From assembly GCF_003626535.1 (NCBI RefSeq), contig NZ_RBAL01000001.1:434001-498000 (forward strand): a stretch of DNA of 64,000 nt, given 5' to 3'. Made by a program: the position numbers and the translations under genes. The stretch comes from Streptomyces hoynatensis. GTDB taxonomy: Bacteria > Actinomycetota > Actinomycetes > Streptomycetales > Streptomycetaceae. The notes under the pieces are model-generated. The model was not told the origin of the DNA. It did not search any database and saw only the letters and a list, made by a program, of their open reading frames with translations. Of the stretch, positions 24,157 to 34,429 are shown in pieces. Each line of letters begins with the position of its first letter. Position 1 is the first letter of the stretch.

Positions 24157-26483
24157 GCGCGCTCGGCGCCTGGCGGCGCGAGCTGGCGATGGGCGTCCGC
24201 TTCGCCTGCGCGGGCCGCGCGGGCTGGACCCGCACCGCCCTGACCGCCCTCGGCGTCGGCCTCGGCGTCGTCGTGCTGCTGCTGGCCGCCTCCGTGCCGC
24301 ACCTGCTGGCGGCCAGGGACACACGGGAAGCCGCGCGCGCCGTCATGATGAGCGAGGACGGGCAGGTGCGGATCGGCTTCGCCCCGACCGAGTACCACGG
24401 CAGGCCGATCGGGGGCCTGCTGCTGCAGCCCGAGGCCGGTGCGGACACCGCCGTGCCCCCGCCGGCCGGCCTGGACTCCTACCCCGGCCCGGGCGAGATG
24501 GTCGTCTCCCCGGCGCTCGGCAGGCTGCTCGACTCGCCCGAAGGCGCCCTCCTGGCCGAGCGGCTGGACGCGGAGCAGGTCGGCACCATCGGCGAGGAGG
24601 GACTGGTCGGCTCGGGGGAGCTCTACTACTACGCCGGGACGGACCGGCTGGGCGAGGATGCCAATCGGGCCGTCGGCTTCGGCACCGACCCCTGGGGCGG
24701 CGACGCGATGGACGCGGCCCTCGTCCTCCTCGTGCTGGTCGTGTGCGTGGTGCTGCTGATGCCCGTGGCGGTGTTCATCGCCACCGCCGTCAGGCTGGGC
24801 GGAGAGCGGCGCGACCGCCGCCTGGCCGCGCTGCGCCTGGTCGGCGCCGACGTCAGGATGACCAGGCGGGTCGCGGCGGGCGAGGCCCTGGCCGGGGCGC
24901 TGCTGGGGCTGCTGGTCGGCGGCGCGGGCTTCCTCGCGCTGCGGCAGTACCTCGGCAGGATCACCGTCTGGGGCGCGAGCACCTTCCCCTCCGACATCGT
25001 CCCGAGCGCGCCGCTCGCCGTGCTCGTCCTGCTCGCGGTGCCGGTATCCGCGGTGTGCGTGACGCTGTTCGCGCTGCGCGGCGTCGCGATCGAGCCGCTG
25101 GGCGTGGTCCGCCAGGCGCGGATCAGGCGGCGGCGCCTGGCCTGGCGCCTCACCCCCATCCTGACCGGGCTCGTGCTGCTGCTGCCCCTCGCCCGCTCCT
25201 TCCGCGACGCGGACGACGGCACGCTCATCCTCGCCGGCATCGGCATCGTCCTGCTGCTCGCCGGGACCACCGTCGTCCTGCCCTGGCTGGTCGAGCGGGT
25301 GGTCGGGGCGATGCGCGGCGGGCCGGTGTCCTGGCAGCTGGCCACCAGGCGGCTCCAGCTCAGCAGCGGGCCGGCGGCCCGCGCGGTCAGCGGCATCACC
25401 GTCGCGGTCGCCGGCGCCACCGCCCTGTACATGCTGTTCGCCGGGGTGAACAGCCAGGAGACCGAGGAGACCGGGCAGGACCCGGACCGGGCCCAGGTCG
25501 AGGTCGACGCCTACGAGCTGGACGGCACGGAGGCCCAGGGCCTGTTCGGGAAGATCGACGCCCAGCAGGGCGTCGCCGCCACCTTCGGCCTCGTCTCCGG
25601 CTACGCGGCCCCCGTCGGGGCCGACCCCGGCGCCGCGGACCTGGCGGAGTCGAGCGCCGTGGTCGTCGTCGCGGACTGCGCGACGCTGCGCGAGCTGGCC
25701 CGCGTCGGCACGTGCGCCGACGGCGACGTGTTCCTCTCCCGGTCGGCCGCCGGCGGCGAGGTGACCCCGCAGCCGGGCGACCGGCTGAACCTGGCCCTGG
25801 ACTACACGGGCGTCCCCAGGCCCGGGGCCGAGGACCTGTGGACGGTGCCGGCCGCGGCCCGCGAGGTGACCGCACGGCCCGACCCCTCGGGCATGGAGTA
25901 CGGGGGCGTCCTCGCCACCCCCGCCGCCCTCGACCCCGCCCGCCTCCCCGAGCCCAGCACGCGGGCGTTGCTCCGCCTCGACCCCGGCGACCCCGACGCC
26001 CTCGAACGGGTCCGCAACGCCGTCTGGGACGGGCCGGCGGAGGGCACCGACGCCTCCGTGTGGGAGCTGACCACGGAGCAGGCCTCCGACGACATCCGGA
26101 AGGTCAGGCGCGGCCTGCTGATCGGCGCCACCGGCGTGATGCTGCTGATCGGGGCCAGCATGATCGTCACCACGCTGGAGCAACTGCGGGAGCGCAGGCG
26201 GCTGTTGTCGGTGCTGGTGGCCTTCGGCACCCGCCGCGCCACCCTGGGCGTCTCCGTGCTCTGGCAGACGGCCGTGCCCGTCGTCCTCGGGCTCGCCGTC
26301 GCCGCCGCGGTGGGCACCGGCCTGGGCGCCCTGCTGATGGCCATGGTGGACTTGCCGGTGGGCAACTGGCTGGCCTGCTGGCCCGTGGTGGCCGTGGGCG
26401 GGGGGCTGATCGCCCTGGTCACCCTCGTCAGCCTGCCCCCGCTGTGGTACCTGATGCGGCCGGACGGGCTGCGCACCGAGTGA
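24153..26483 (+). CDS. FtsX-like ABC transporter permease
   Basis: A 776-residue membrane protein with an N-terminal helix (about residues 28-50), a first extracytoplasmic domain, three helices in the middle (about 195-300), further helices at about 335-420, a second extracytoplasmic domain and three C-terminal helices (about 650-770). Both helix triplets carry FtsX-type sequence (RLVGADVRMTRRVAAGEALAGALLG and LVAFGTRRATLGVSVLWQTAVPVVLG). This double-FtsX layout is usual in actinobacterial antibiotic-peptide or lipid exporters linked to PadR or two-component regulators. It overlaps the ATPase gene by four bases and is followed by a perfect 34-bp palindromic terminator. Confidence 0.9.
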   Translation: MSALGAWRRELAMGVRFACAGRAGWTRTALTALGVGLGVVVLLLAASVPHLLAARDTREAARAVMMSEDGQVRIGFAPTEYHGRPIGGLLLQPEAGADTAVPPPAGLDSYPGPGEMVVSPALGRLLDSPEGALLAERLDAEQVGTIGEEGLVGSGELYYYAGTDRLGEDANRAVGFGTDPWGGDAMDAALVLLVLVVCVVLLMPVAVFIATAVRLGGERRDRRLAALRLVGADVRMTRRVAAGEALAGALLGLLVGGAGFLALRQYLGRITVWGASTFPSDIVPSAPLAVLVLLAVPVSAVCVTLFALRGVAIEPLGVVRQARIRRRRLAWRLTPILTGLVLLLPLARSFRDADDGTLILAGIGIVLLLAGTTVVLPWLVERVVGAMRGGPVSWQLATRRLQLSSGPAARAVSGITVAVAGATALYMLFAGVNSQETEETGQDPDRAQVEVDAYELDGTEAQGLFGKIDAQQGVAATFGLVSGYAAPVGADPGAADLAESSAVVVVADCATLRELARVGTCADGDVFLSRSAAGGEVTPQPGDRLNLALDYTGVPRPGAEDLWTVPAAAREVTARPDPSGMEYGGVLATPAALDPARLPEPSTRALLRLDPGDPDALERVRNAVWDGPAEGTDASVWELTTEQASDDIRKVRRGLLIGATGVMLLIGASMIVTTLEQLRERRRLLSVLVAFGTRRATLGVSVLWQTAVPVVLGLAVAAAVGTGLGALLMAMVDLPVGNWLACWPVVAVGGGLIALVTLVSLPPLWYLMRPDGLRTE

Positions 26484-26499
26484 GGCCGGGCCCCGCGCG

Positions 26500-26533
26500 C
26501 GGGCTCCCCGCCCCGGCCGGGGCGGGGAGCCCG
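26500..26533 (+). terminator. Perfect palindromic terminator after ABC permease
   Basis: Two 17-base arms (CGGGCTCCCCGCCCCGG and its exact complement) abut with no spacer, about 16 bases after the permease stop. The folded stem would be extremely stable even with the loop opened by a few bases. Confidence 0.75.
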
Positions 26534-26654
26534 CCGCCCGGGCCCCGGCCCCGGCCCGGCCCGGGCCGCCGGGCCGCGCAGGGCCGCTCCCGCCCGGCCG
26601 GAATGCCGCTCACCGCCCGGGGGAGGGCCGCAACGCTGGGATAGATTCGACCCC

Positions 26655-28073
26655 ATGAGTGGTACGAACGAGGCAGCCAACGAAGACGCCAGGGCCTACC
26701 GCGTCGAGCACGACTCGATGGGCGAGGTGCGGGTTCCCGCGAAGGCGAAGTGGCGGGCGCAGACCCAGCGCGCCGTGGAGAACTTCCCGATCTCCGGCCG
26801 GGGCCTGGAACGGGCGCACATCGCCGCCCTCGCCAGGATCAAGGCCGCGGCGGCCACGGTCAACGCCGAGCTCGGCGTCATCGACAAGGACATGGCGGAG
26901 GCCATCGCGCAGGCCGCCGAGGAGGTGGCGGAGGGACGCTGGGACGCGGAGTTCCCCATCGACGTCTTCCAGACCGGCTCGGGCACCTCATCGAACATGA
27001 ACACCAACGAGGTCCTCGCCACCCTGGCGAGCGAGCGCCTCGGCCGCCCGGTGCACCCCAACGACCACGTCAACGCGAGCCAGTCCTCCAACGACGTCTT
27101 CCCCTCCTCCATCCACATCGCCGCCACCGGCGCCGTCACCGGGGAGCTGATCCCGGCGCTCACGCACCTGGCCGGCGCACTGGAGCGCAAGGGCGCGGAG
27201 TTCGCCGACGTGGTGAAGTCCGGGCGCACGCACCTGATGGACGCCACCCCGGTCACCCTCGGCCAGGAGTTCAACGGCTACGCGGCGCAGATCCGTTACG
27301 GCGTGGAGCGCCTCACCGCCTCGCTGCCGCGGCTGGCCGAGCTGCCGCTCGGCGGCACCGCCGTCGGCACCGGGATCAACACCCCGCCCGGCTTCTCGGC
27401 GGCCGTCATCGCCGAGGTGGCCCGCGTCACCGGCCTGCCGCTGACCGAGGCCCGCGACCACTTCGAGGCCCAGGGCGCCCGCGACGGCCTGGTGGAGACC
27501 TCGGGGCAGCTGCGGACCATCGCCGTCTCGCTCACCAAGATCTGCAACGACCTGCGCTGGATGTCCTCCGGGCCGCGCACCGGGCTGGCCGAGATCGCCC
27601 TGCCCGACCTCCAGCCCGGCTCCTCGATCATGCCGGGCAAGGTCAACCCGGTGATCCCCGAGGCCGTCCTGATGGTCGCCGCCCAGGTCGTCGGCAACGA
27701 CGCGACGGTCGCCACCGCCGGGGCCGCGGGCAACTTCGAGCTGAACGTCATGCTCCCGGTGATCGCCAAGAACCTGCTGGAGTCCATCCGGCTGCTCGCC
27801 AACGTCTCGCGCCTGCTCGCCGACCGCACCGTGGACGGCATCACCGCGAACGTGGAACGCGCCCGCGAGTACGCCGAGTCCTCCCCCTCCGTCGTCACCC
27901 CGCTCAACCGCTACCTCGGCTACGAGGAGGCCGCGAAGATCGCCAAGCGGGCGCTCGCGGAGCGGAAGACGATCCGCGAGGCGGTGCTCGACGGCGGGTA
28001 CGTCGACCGGGGCGAACTGACCCTGGAGCAGCTGGACGAGGCCCTGGACGTGCTGCGCATGACCCATCCTTGA
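26655..28073 (+). CDS. fumC: Class II fumarate hydratase
   Basis: A 472-residue tetrameric lyase that interconverts fumarate and malate in the TCA cycle. Complete family blocks are present: [61 protein letters not shown] and the signature [12 protein letters not shown] (about residues 321-332) with the catalytic Ser. Length matches FumC. A TAGATT hexamer at 26642-26647 lies seven bases before the ATG with no ribosome binding site, so the transcript is probably leaderless. It opens the conserved core block that continues to ychF. Confidence 0.96.
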   Translation: MSGTNEAANEDARAYRVEHDSMGEVRVPAKAKWRAQTQRAVENFPISGRGLERAHIAALARIKAAAATVNAELGVIDKDMAEAIAQAAEEVAEGRWDAEFPIDVFQTGSGTSSNMNTNEVLATLASERLGRPVHPNDHVNASQSSNDVFPSSIHIAATGAVTGELIPALTHLAGALERKGAEFADVVKSGRTHLMDATPVTLGQEFNGYAAQIRYGVERLTASLPRLAELPLGGTAVGTGINTPPGFSAAVIAEVARVTGLPLTEARDHFEAQGARDGLVETSGQLRTIAVSLTKICNDLRWMSSGPRTGLAEIALPDLQPGSSIMPGKVNPVIPEAVLMVAAQVVGNDATVATAGAAGNFELNVMLPVIAKNLLESIRLLANVSRLLADRTVDGITANVERAREYAESSPSVVTPLNRYLGYEEAAKIAKRALAERKTIREAVLDGGYVDRGELTLEQLDEALDVLRMTHP

Positions 28074-28130
28074 CCGGGGACTGGCCCGGATGCGCCCCGC
28101 CGCCCGCGGCGTCCCCCATACCATGTGTAG

Positions 28131-28889
28131 ATGACAACGGGCACGGATCGGACCGGCGGCGCGCATCCCTGGCAGCCGGGTGACCAGGTTTTATGGCGCT
28201 ACCGGGCCAATCGGCCCGCTCGGCCGGGCGGCCCCGGGGGCCGGGCCTCCACCGGCCCCGAGTTCCACATCTGCCGCCCGGTCACCGTCGTCGCCGACAC
28301 CGAGGAGCTGCTCGCCGTCTGGCTCGCTCCCGGCACCGAGTGCGTGAAGCCCGCGTTCGCCGACGGCAGCGCCGTCCACGCCGAGCCGCTCGCCACCCGC
28401 TACACCAGGCCGCGGGTCGCCGTCCGCACCAGGTGGTTCGGCGCCGGCGTGCTCAAGCTGGCCCGCCCCGGCGCGCCGTGGTCGGTGTGGCTTTTCTGGG
28501 ATCGGGGCTGGCGCTTCAAGAACTGGTACGTCAATCTTGAAGAGCCCCGGAGCCGGTGGGCGGGCGGGGTCGATTCCGAGGATCACTTTCTCGACATCGC
28601 GGTCTATCCGGACCGCAGCTGGGAGTGGCTGGACGAGGACGAGTTCGCCCAAGCACAGCGATCCGGCCTGCTGGACGAGGGGCAGGCGCGGCGGATTCGC
28701 GAGGCCGGGCGGGAGGCGGCCGGGCTGGTCCGCGCGTGGGGCCCGCCCTTCTCGGAGAACTGGGCCTCCTGGCGGCCGGACCCGCGCTGGCGGACCCCGC
28801 AGCTGCCGGAGGACTGGGACCGGGCGGCAGCCGCTCCGGCCCACCACAGGGAGGCATTTCGCGTGTCCGATCAGCCGAGAGCCTCTTGA
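28131..28889 (+). CDS. DUF402 domain protein
   Basis: A 252-residue protein. The core (about residues 90-190) contains KLARPGAPWSVWLFWDRGWRFKNWYVNLEEPRSRW, DHFLDIAVYPDRSWEWLDEDEFAQAQRSGLL, the DUF402 signature. Characterised DUF402 relatives include nucleoside diphosphate phosphatases with metal-bound acidic residues, but assignment of activity here would be speculative. The C-terminal tail contains GPPFSENWASWRPDPRW, common in Streptomyces homologues. A TACCAT hexamer (28119-28124) six bases before the ATG suggests leaderless expression. The next gene starts 133 bases later. Confidence 0.85.
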   Translation: MTTGTDRTGGAHPWQPGDQVLWRYRANRPARPGGPGGRASTGPEFHICRPVTVVADTEELLAVWLAPGTECVKPAFADGSAVHAEPLATRYTRPRVAVRTRWFGAGVLKLARPGAPWSVWLFWDRGWRFKNWYVNLEEPRSRWAGGVDSEDHFLDIAVYPDRSWEWLDEDEFAQAQRSGLLDEGQARRIREAGREAAGLVRAWGPPFSENWASWRPDPRWRTPQLPEDWDRAAAAPAHHREAFRVSDQPRAS

Positions 28890-29022
28890 TACGCCGGGGG
28901 GCGTCAAACGTAGGATCGCCAGCAGCCCCACAACCGCACACTGCAAAGCCCCCGCACATCCGTTCAACAAGCCCCGCATACGTGCCAGTTCCCCGCAGTT
29001 CCCGCCTGGATGGACACCCCTC

Positions 29023-30888
29023 GTGACGGACCCGACCCCACCACAGCCCGTGGCTCGTACGGCGGACGTGCCCTCGTTCGCCGAGGGTCAGGCGCTGCCG
29101 CACGCCCGTTCCGCGCCGAGCGCCCCCGAGCACCCGCCCGTGCGCCCGGACGCGGGCGAGGGCCTGGGCGGCGGCATGCGGGAGACCGACCGGCTGCGGT
29201 TCGTGGGCTCGGCCACCCGCAGGATCGCCAGGGGCCTCGACCTGGACGAGATCGTGCTCGGCCTGTGCCGGGCCTCGGTGCCCACCTTCTCCGACGCGAT
29301 CCTCGTCTATCTCAGGCACCCGCTGCCGATCGGCGACGAGCAGCCGGTCAACCCCTGGGTGCTGAAGCTGCGCCGCACCGACCGCATCCCCGAGGAACTC
29401 GCCTTCGGCAACGCCAGGGGAGCCGTCGACCACTCGGGGCCCGTGCTCCCGCTGCTCGCCAGCGCCGTCCCCCTGGTCGAGGTGCGGGGCAACGGGCCGC
29501 TGGCCGAGGTGCTGCGCGGGGTGCGGCCGATATTCGCCGAGTCCCAGGTGTCCAAGGCCGCCCTGCGCGAGCTGACCAGCGCCGCCGCCCTGCCCGAGGG
29601 CAGGCGCGCCATCCTCGCCCCGCTGCGCGGGCGGCGGCGGGTGATCGGCGCGGCCGTCTTCCTGCGCCGCCCGGACCGGGCCTCCTTCGACCAGGAGGAC
29701 CTCCAGGTCGCCGCCCAGCTGGCCACGCACTCGGCGCTCGGGGTGGACAAGGCGGTGCTGTACGGCCGCGAGGCCTCCATCGCCGACGAGCTCCAGCGCA
29801 CCATGCTCCCCGACGACCTGCCGCAGCCCACGGGCGTGCGGCTGGCCAGCCGCTACCTCCCGGCGGCCCAGTCGGCGCGCGTCGGCGGCGACTGGTACGA
29901 CGCGATCCCGCTGCCGGGCAGCCGGGTGGCGCTCGTGGTGGGCGACGTGATGGGCCACTCCACCACCTCGGCGGCGATCATGGGCCAGCTGCGGACGACG
30001 GTGCAGACCCTGGCCGGACTCGACCTGCCGCCGCAGGAGGTGCTGCACCACCTCGACGAGCAGGCGCAGCGGCTGGGCACCGACCGGATGGCGACCTGCG
30101 TGTACGCGGTCTACGACCCGGTGGCGCACCGGATCACGGCGGCCAACGCGGGTCACCCGCCGCCGGTCCTGCTGCACTCGGACGGCTCCACGGAGCTGGT
30201 CGACCTGCCGCCGAACGCGCCGATCGGCGTGGGCGGGGTCGACTTCGAGACGGTGGAGCTGGACGCGCCGGCCGGGGCCACCCTCGTGCTGTACACGGAC
30301 GGGCTGGTCGAGTCCCGCAGCCGGGACGTGTGGACGGGCGTGGAGCACCTGCGCGAGAAGCTGGCCACCATCTCGCAGCTGACGCGGCCGGACGCCGCGC
30401 TGCCGCTTGAGCCGATGTGTGACGAGATCCTCGACATCGTCGGCCCGGGCGACCGCGACGACGACATCGCGCTGCTCGCGGCCAGGTTCGAGGGGATCGC
30501 GCCCGAGGCGGTGGCGTTCCGGCGCCTCGACCCGCGGGCGGAGTCGGTCCGCGAGGCGCGGCGCATGGTCCGCGAGAGCCTGGAGCGCTGGGAGCTCGAA
30601 GAGATCGAGGACGCGGTCGAGTTGCTGATCAGCGAGGTGGTGACCAACGCCGTCAGGTACGCGGAACGGCCGGTCACCGTCCGGCTGTTGCGCACCGACG
30701 TGCTGCGCTGCGAGGTCGGCGACGACGTGCCGCAGCTGCCGCGGCTGCGGCAGGCGGGCCCGGCCGACGAGGGCGGTCGCGGGCTCTACCTGGTGCAGCG
30801 GCTGGCCAGGCAGTGGGGCGCCACCCGGCTGAGCACCGGCAAGCTCGTCTGGTTCGAGGTGGCCCCGGGGCTGCCGGAGAAGGCGTAG
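29023..30888 (+). CDS. GAF - SpoIIE/PP2C phosphatase - histidine-kinase-like ATPase protein
   Basis: A 621-residue soluble regulator. The open frame extends upstream, but the GTG at 29023 is preferred since earlier sequence overlaps the DUF402 gene. Domains in order: GAF-like (about residues 55-230), PP2C/SpoIIE phosphatase (about 245-470, with RVGGDWYDAIPLPGSRVALVVGDVMGHS and the metal-binding DRDDDIALLAARF), and a C-terminal HATPase_c domain (ELLISEVVTNAVRYA and GRGLYLVQRLARQWG). The pairing of a phosphatase with an anti-sigma-like kinase fold is common in Streptomyces and would control an anti-sigma-factor-antagonist pathway. No sigma or STAS gene is adjacent, so the partner is unknown. 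Confidence 0.9.
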   Translation: MTDPTPPQPVARTADVPSFAEGQALPHARSAPSAPEHPPVRPDAGEGLGGGMRETDRLRFVGSATRRIARGLDLDEIVLGLCRASVPTFSDAILVYLRHPLPIGDEQPVNPWVLKLRRTDRIPEELAFGNARGAVDHSGPVLPLLASAVPLVEVRGNGPLAEVLRGVRPIFAESQVSKAALRELTSAAALPEGRRAILAPLRGRRRVIGAAVFLRRPDRASFDQEDLQVAAQLATHSALGVDKAVLYGREASIADELQRTMLPDDLPQPTGVRLASRYLPAAQSARVGGDWYDAIPLPGSRVALVVGDVMGHSTTSAAIMGQLRTTVQTLAGLDLPPQEVLHHLDEQAQRLGTDRMATCVYAVYDPVAHRITAANAGHPPPVLLHSDGSTELVDLPPNAPIGVGGVDFETVELDAPAGATLVLYTDGLVESRSRDVWTGVEHLREKLATISQLTRPDAALPLEPMCDEILDIVGPGDRDDDIALLAARFEGIAPEAVAFRRLDPRAESVREARRMVRESLERWELEEIEDAVELLISEVVTNAVRYAERPVTVRLLRTDVLRCEVGDDVPQLPRLRQAGPADEGGRGLYLVQRLARQWGATRLSTGKLVWFEVAPGLPEKA

Positions 30889-30999
30889 CGCCTGCCGGGG
30901 AGGGCGCGGCGGGGGCCGGCGGGCACCGCGCGGCCCTCCGCCTCCAGGCGGGCCCCGCACCCCCCGGGCGGGCCCTCTCACTTCAGGCGGCCTGCCGGG

Positions 31000-31554
31000 T
31001 CAGGCCCCGGCGAGCAGCGCCGCGGCGTCCAGGGTCTCCTCGCCTGGCGACCAGTTGCAGGGGCACAGCTCGTCGGTCCTGGCCGCGTCGAGGACGCGCA
31101 GCACCTCGCGCGGGTTCCGGCCGACGTTGCCCGGGGTGACCATGGCGAACTGGATCTCGTTGCGCGGGTCCACCAGGAAGGCGGCCCGCATCGCGAGGCC
31201 GTCCTCGCCCAGGATGCCGAGCGCGGCGGACAGTTCGCGCCTGACGTCCGCCATCATCGGGAAGGGCAGCTCCCGCAGGTGCGGGTGCGAGCGGCGCCAG
31301 GCGTGGTGAACGTACTCGGAGTCCACCGAGAAGCCCAGGACCCGGGCCTCCCGCTCGGCGAACTCGGGCTGCATCCGCCCGAACTCGGCGATCTCCGTGG
31401 GACAGACGAAGGTGAAGTCCGCGGGCCAGGCGAAGTACACCTTCCAGACGCCCTCGTAGGACTTGTGGTTGATCTTCCGGAACTCCTGCCCGCTCTCCAG
31501 CGAGACGCAGGCGGTGAGTTCGAACTCGGGGAAGGGGTCGCCGACGGTCAGCAC
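31000..31554 (-). CDS. ahpC: Alkyl hydroperoxide reductase AhpC (peroxiredoxin)
   Basis: A 184-residue 2-Cys peroxiredoxin that reduces peroxides. The peroxidatic cysteine is C51 in WPADFTFVCPTE, and the C-terminal DELCPCNW carries C164 and C166 as in actinobacterial AhpC. The GTG start at 31554 has a GGAGAA ribosome binding site upstream on the minus strand. In mycobacteria and Streptomyces ahpC is usually followed by ahpD and faces oxyR. Neither is adjacent here: downstream is the convergent phosphatase gene and upstream a divergent DUF1707 gene. The reductant is therefore not evident from context. Confidence 0.94.
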   Translation of the reverse strand: MLTVGDPFPEFELTACVSLESGQEFRKINHKSYEGVWKVYFAWPADFTFVCPTEIAEFGRMQPEFAEREARVLGFSVDSEYVHHAWRRSHPHLRELPFPMMADVRRELSAALGILGEDGLAMRAAFLVDPRNEIQFAMVTPGNVGRNPREVLRVLDAARTDELCPCNWSPGEETLDAAALLAGA

Positions 31555-31740
31555 GGTGTTCTCCTCGGAGGATTCTGGCGGGTCGAAGGTCGAATGGCGG
31601 ACGCCGAATGTCGCTTACCGTGCCACAGTGATCACGGTACGTGGAAATCGACAGTCCGGTGCGCCGGAAAGCCGCGGACCCGGCCGCGAGGGCGCGCGGG
31701 GGACTGGTCGCGATGTATCGCGTGTCGGTAGTCTGAAGGG

Positions 31741-32415
31741 GTGACTGCCGAGAACCCGCCCGCCGTGCCGCTGGACAAGCAGCCGGCGCCGCCCGTGCGC
31801 GCCTCCGACGCCGACCGCGACCGGATAGCCGACATCCTGCGCGAGGCCCTCGCCCAGGGCAGGATCGACGCGGACGAGCACTCCGAGCGGGTGGAGGCGG
31901 TCTACCGCGCGAAGACCCTCGGCGAGCTGGAGCCGCTCATCGGCGACCTGCCCGAGGGGCAGCGGCGCGCGGCGGCCCCGGCCCCCGGCGCGCCGGAGGC
32001 CGTCCACGCGCCGCAGCCGGCCGGCCGCGGCCACGGGCTGCAGGTGGCCAATGCCAAGAACGTCGTCGCGGTCCTCAGCGGCGCCAGCCGCCAGGGCAGG
32101 TGGCGCGTCGGCCCGAAGGTCAACGCGGTGGCCGTCTGCGGCGGCGTCGAACTGGACTTCACCGAGGCGATCTTCGAGTACCAGCAGGTGGTCGTCAACG
32201 CCACCGCGATCTGCGGGGGCATCGAGATCAAGGTGCCGGAGAACGTGAGCCTGCGCAGCGCGGGCAGCGGCATCATGGGCGGCTTCGAGGTCAAGGAGCA
32301 GGAGTCGACGCAGCCGGACGCGCCCGTCGTGGTCGTCCAGGGCGTGGCCGTCTGGGGCGGCGTCGACGCCAAGCCCGTGGCGGGCAAGCGGGTGCGGGAC
32401 CTCTCCGACGACTGA
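31741..32415 (+). CDS. DUF1707 and LiaF-like C-terminal domain protein
   Basis: A 224-residue protein with no clear membrane segment. The N-terminal DUF1707 (SHOCT-like) domain is PVRASDADRDRIADILREALAQGRIDADEHSERVEAVYRAKTLGELEPLIGDL. The C-terminal half is a repetitive beta-helix-like region with VNAVAVCGGVELDFTEA, VNATAICGGIEIKVPE and GVAVWGGVDAKP, the cell-wall-active-antibiotic response (LiaF/DUF2154) type. The GTG at 31741 follows TAGTCT (31729-31734) by six bases, indicating a leaderless message. It is divergent from ahpC. Function is unknown; envelope stress sensing is a reasonable guess. Confidence 0.86.
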   Translation: MTAENPPAVPLDKQPAPPVRASDADRDRIADILREALAQGRIDADEHSERVEAVYRAKTLGELEPLIGDLPEGQRRAAAPAPGAPEAVHAPQPAGRGHGLQVANAKNVVAVLSGASRQGRWRVGPKVNAVAVCGGVELDFTEAIFEYQQVVVNATAICGGIEIKVPENVSLRSAGSGIMGGFEVKEQESTQPDAPVVVVQGVAVWGGVDAKPVAGKRVRDLSDD

Positions 32416-32702
32416 ACCACGGGCGCCGTGGCGCCCGTTCCGGCCGGCGGCCCGTGGGCGGAAGGCCGGTGACGGGGGGATTTTGCGGTACTCCAGGGTT
32501 CCCGGGGGCGGAAGTGGGGGACTGATCCGGGTGGCGACGTTGTCGCTCCGTGCATAAGCGTGCGCACAGCGGGTAGGGCTCGGGGGACCGTCACTCGTAT
32601 GGCCGCATGGTGGGAAAGGCGAGGCGAACCGCGGCGTCCGCCGGGACGAGTGAGGGTCCATCAGCCAGGAGCGACCCCCGTAGCCGTCGTCAGGAGTTGA
32701 CC

Positions 32703-33071
32703 GTGCTGCAATCGTCACCGCCACAAGAGCCACAGTGGTCCCCAGCCGTCACTGCACAGCGGAGTCCGAGAGACCTGGCGGGTCCCTGGCACTCCGAGGC
32801 CGCCTGCCGGCGCGACGAGGCAGGGCTGTTCTTCGCGCCCTCCCAGGAGCCCACCGCGGCACGGCTCTCCAGGGAGCAGGCGGCCAAGTCGGTGTGCGCC
32901 CGTTGCCCGGTGCTGCTCGAATGCCGTGAGCACGCGCTGGTGCAGCCCGAGCCGTACGGCGTCTGGGGTGGGCTGACGGCGGCCGAGCGCCGGGTGGTGC
33001 TCAGCCGCCGGCGTCGCCGCGAGGCCGCGGCCTCGGGCGGCCGCAGCCCCGACATCAGCCGGATCGCCTGA
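32703..33071 (+). CDS. WhiB-family iron-sulfur regulator
   Basis: A 122-residue WhiB-like protein. The four cluster-binding cysteines are C35, C65, C68 and C74 ([24 protein letters not shown]), followed by the GVWGG turn at 86-90 and a basic C-terminus ([14 protein letters not shown]) for DNA or sigma-factor contact. The GTG at 32703 is supported by an AGGAG ribosome binding site seven bases upstream. The frame is open upstream to 32607 but that stretch does not look like WhiB sequence. Position beside glpX matches the wbl gene of the same core block in other Streptomyces. The 287 bases before it hold a short GGGCGCC/GGCGCCC hairpin after the DUF1707 gene and its promoter. Confidence 0.92.
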   Translation: MLQSSPPQEPQWSPAVTAQRSPRDLAGPWHSEAACRRDEAGLFFAPSQEPTAARLSREQAAKSVCARCPVLLECREHALVQPEPYGVWGGLTAAERRVVLSRRRRREAAASGGRSPDISRIA

Positions 33072-33215
33072 CCCGCCGCCTCCCCGAGCCTCCTCCGCAG
33101 CGCCGGCCCCGCCGCGCCGAACCCCGCCGCATCGGCTCCCCCCACCGGCCCGTGTCCGCCGCCCCAGGGGCGCACCCACCACGCCCGGGCGGCCCGGGCC
33201 GTGCCGTATCCGGGG

Positions 33216-34244
33216 TCACCTGCCGCGGTCGAAGTCGATCGCGCTGTAGGCGCGCAGCTTGGAGAGGCGGTGGGTCGACTCGATCTGCCGGATCGTGCCG
33301 GAGCGCGAGCGCATCACCAGCGACTGCGTGGTCGCCGTCTCCGCCCGGTACCGCACCCCGCGCAGCAGTTCGCCGTCGGTGATGCCGGTGGCCACGAAGA
33401 AGACGTTCTCGCCGCGGACCAGGTCGTCCGTGTGCAGGACCCGGTCGAGGTCGTGGCCGGCGTCGAGCGCGGCCCGCCGCTCCGCCTCGTCCTTCGGCCA
33501 GAGCTTGCCCTGGATCGTCCCGCCGAGGCACTTGATCGCGCAGGCCGCGATGATCCCCTCCGGAGTGCCTCCCACCCCCAGGAGCAGGTCGGCGCCGGTG
33601 CCCTCGCGGACGCTCATGATCGCGCCGGCCACGTCCCCGTCCTGGATGAACTTGATCCGGGCCCCGCACTCCCGCACGTCGCGCACCAGCTCCCCGTGGC
33701 GCGGCCGGTCCAGGATGACCACGGTCATGTCCTCGACCGCGGCGCCCTTGGCCTTCGCCACGCGGCGGACGTTGACCGCGGGGGGCGCGTCGATGTCGAC
33801 GTACTCGGCGGCCTCGGGGCCGGTGGCCAGCTTGTTCATGTAGAAGACGGCGCTCGGGTCGAACATCGTGCCGCGCTCGGCCACCGCGAGCACGGAGACG
33901 GCGTTGCCCATGCCCTTGGCGGTCAGCGTCGTCCCGTCCACCGGGTCGACCGCCACGTCGCACTCGGGGCCGTGGCCGTCGCCCACCCGCTCGCCGTTGA
34001 ACAGCATCGGCGCCTCGTCCTTCTCGCCCTCGCCGATGACGACCACGCCGTTCATCGAGACGGTGGAGACCAGGGTGCGCATGGCGCGCACGGCGGCGCC
34101 GTCCGCGCCGTTCTTGTCGCCCCGGCCGACCCAGCGGCCGGAGGCCATCGCCCCCGCCTCGGTCACCCTGACCAATTCGAGGGCCAGGTTGCGGTCGGGG
34201 GCCTGGGGGGCGACGTCCAGCGGGGGAGGGAGGTGGTCGGGCAT
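33216..34244 (-). CDS. glpX: Class II fructose-1,6-bisphosphatase
   Basis: A 342-residue GlpX-type enzyme that hydrolyses fructose 1,6-bisphosphate in gluconeogenesis. Key blocks: [17 protein letters not shown] and [17 protein letters not shown] with the metal-binding acidic residues, then [20 protein letters not shown]. The ATG at 34244 is chosen because the upstream open frame is low-complexity and a purine-rich AAAGGTG lies just before the start on the minus strand. It is divergent from the DUF4245 gene (185 bases apart) and convergent with the WhiB gene, the standard arrangement in actinomycetes. Confidence 0.95.
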   Translation of the reverse strand: MPDHLPPPLDVAPQAPDRNLALELVRVTEAGAMASGRWVGRGDKNGADGAAVRAMRTLVSTVSMNGVVVIGEGEKDEAPMLFNGERVGDGHGPECDVAVDPVDGTTLTAKGMGNAVSVLAVAERGTMFDPSAVFYMNKLATGPEAAEYVDIDAPPAVNVRRVAKAKGAAVEDMTVVILDRPRHGELVRDVRECGARIKFIQDGDVAGAIMSVREGTGADLLLGVGGTPEGIIAACAIKCLGGTIQGKLWPKDEAERRAALDAGHDLDRVLHTDDLVRGENVFFVATGITDGELLRGVRYRAETATTQSLVMRSRSGTIRQIESTHRLSKLRAYSAIDFDRGR

Positions 34245-34429
34245 CGGGAACACACCTTTCTGCTCCGGCTTTTCCGCACCGGGTTTCCGCGCCGGTGCGC
34301 CGGGCCGGGGCGGGCCGAGGGCACCTACGACTGTATCTCGCGGCGGCACACATGAGCAGACCGAGGTTCGGATGAGCGAAGGTGGGGGGTGCTTTCCCCG
34401 CCCGCCGCGGCGTGCGCGACGATGGCAGG

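Noticed and set aside
28537..29022. Longer N-terminus of the SpoIIE-type phosphatase
   Set aside because: It overlaps the DUF402 gene in another frame and is not protein-like; the GTG at 29023 starts the sensible sequence.
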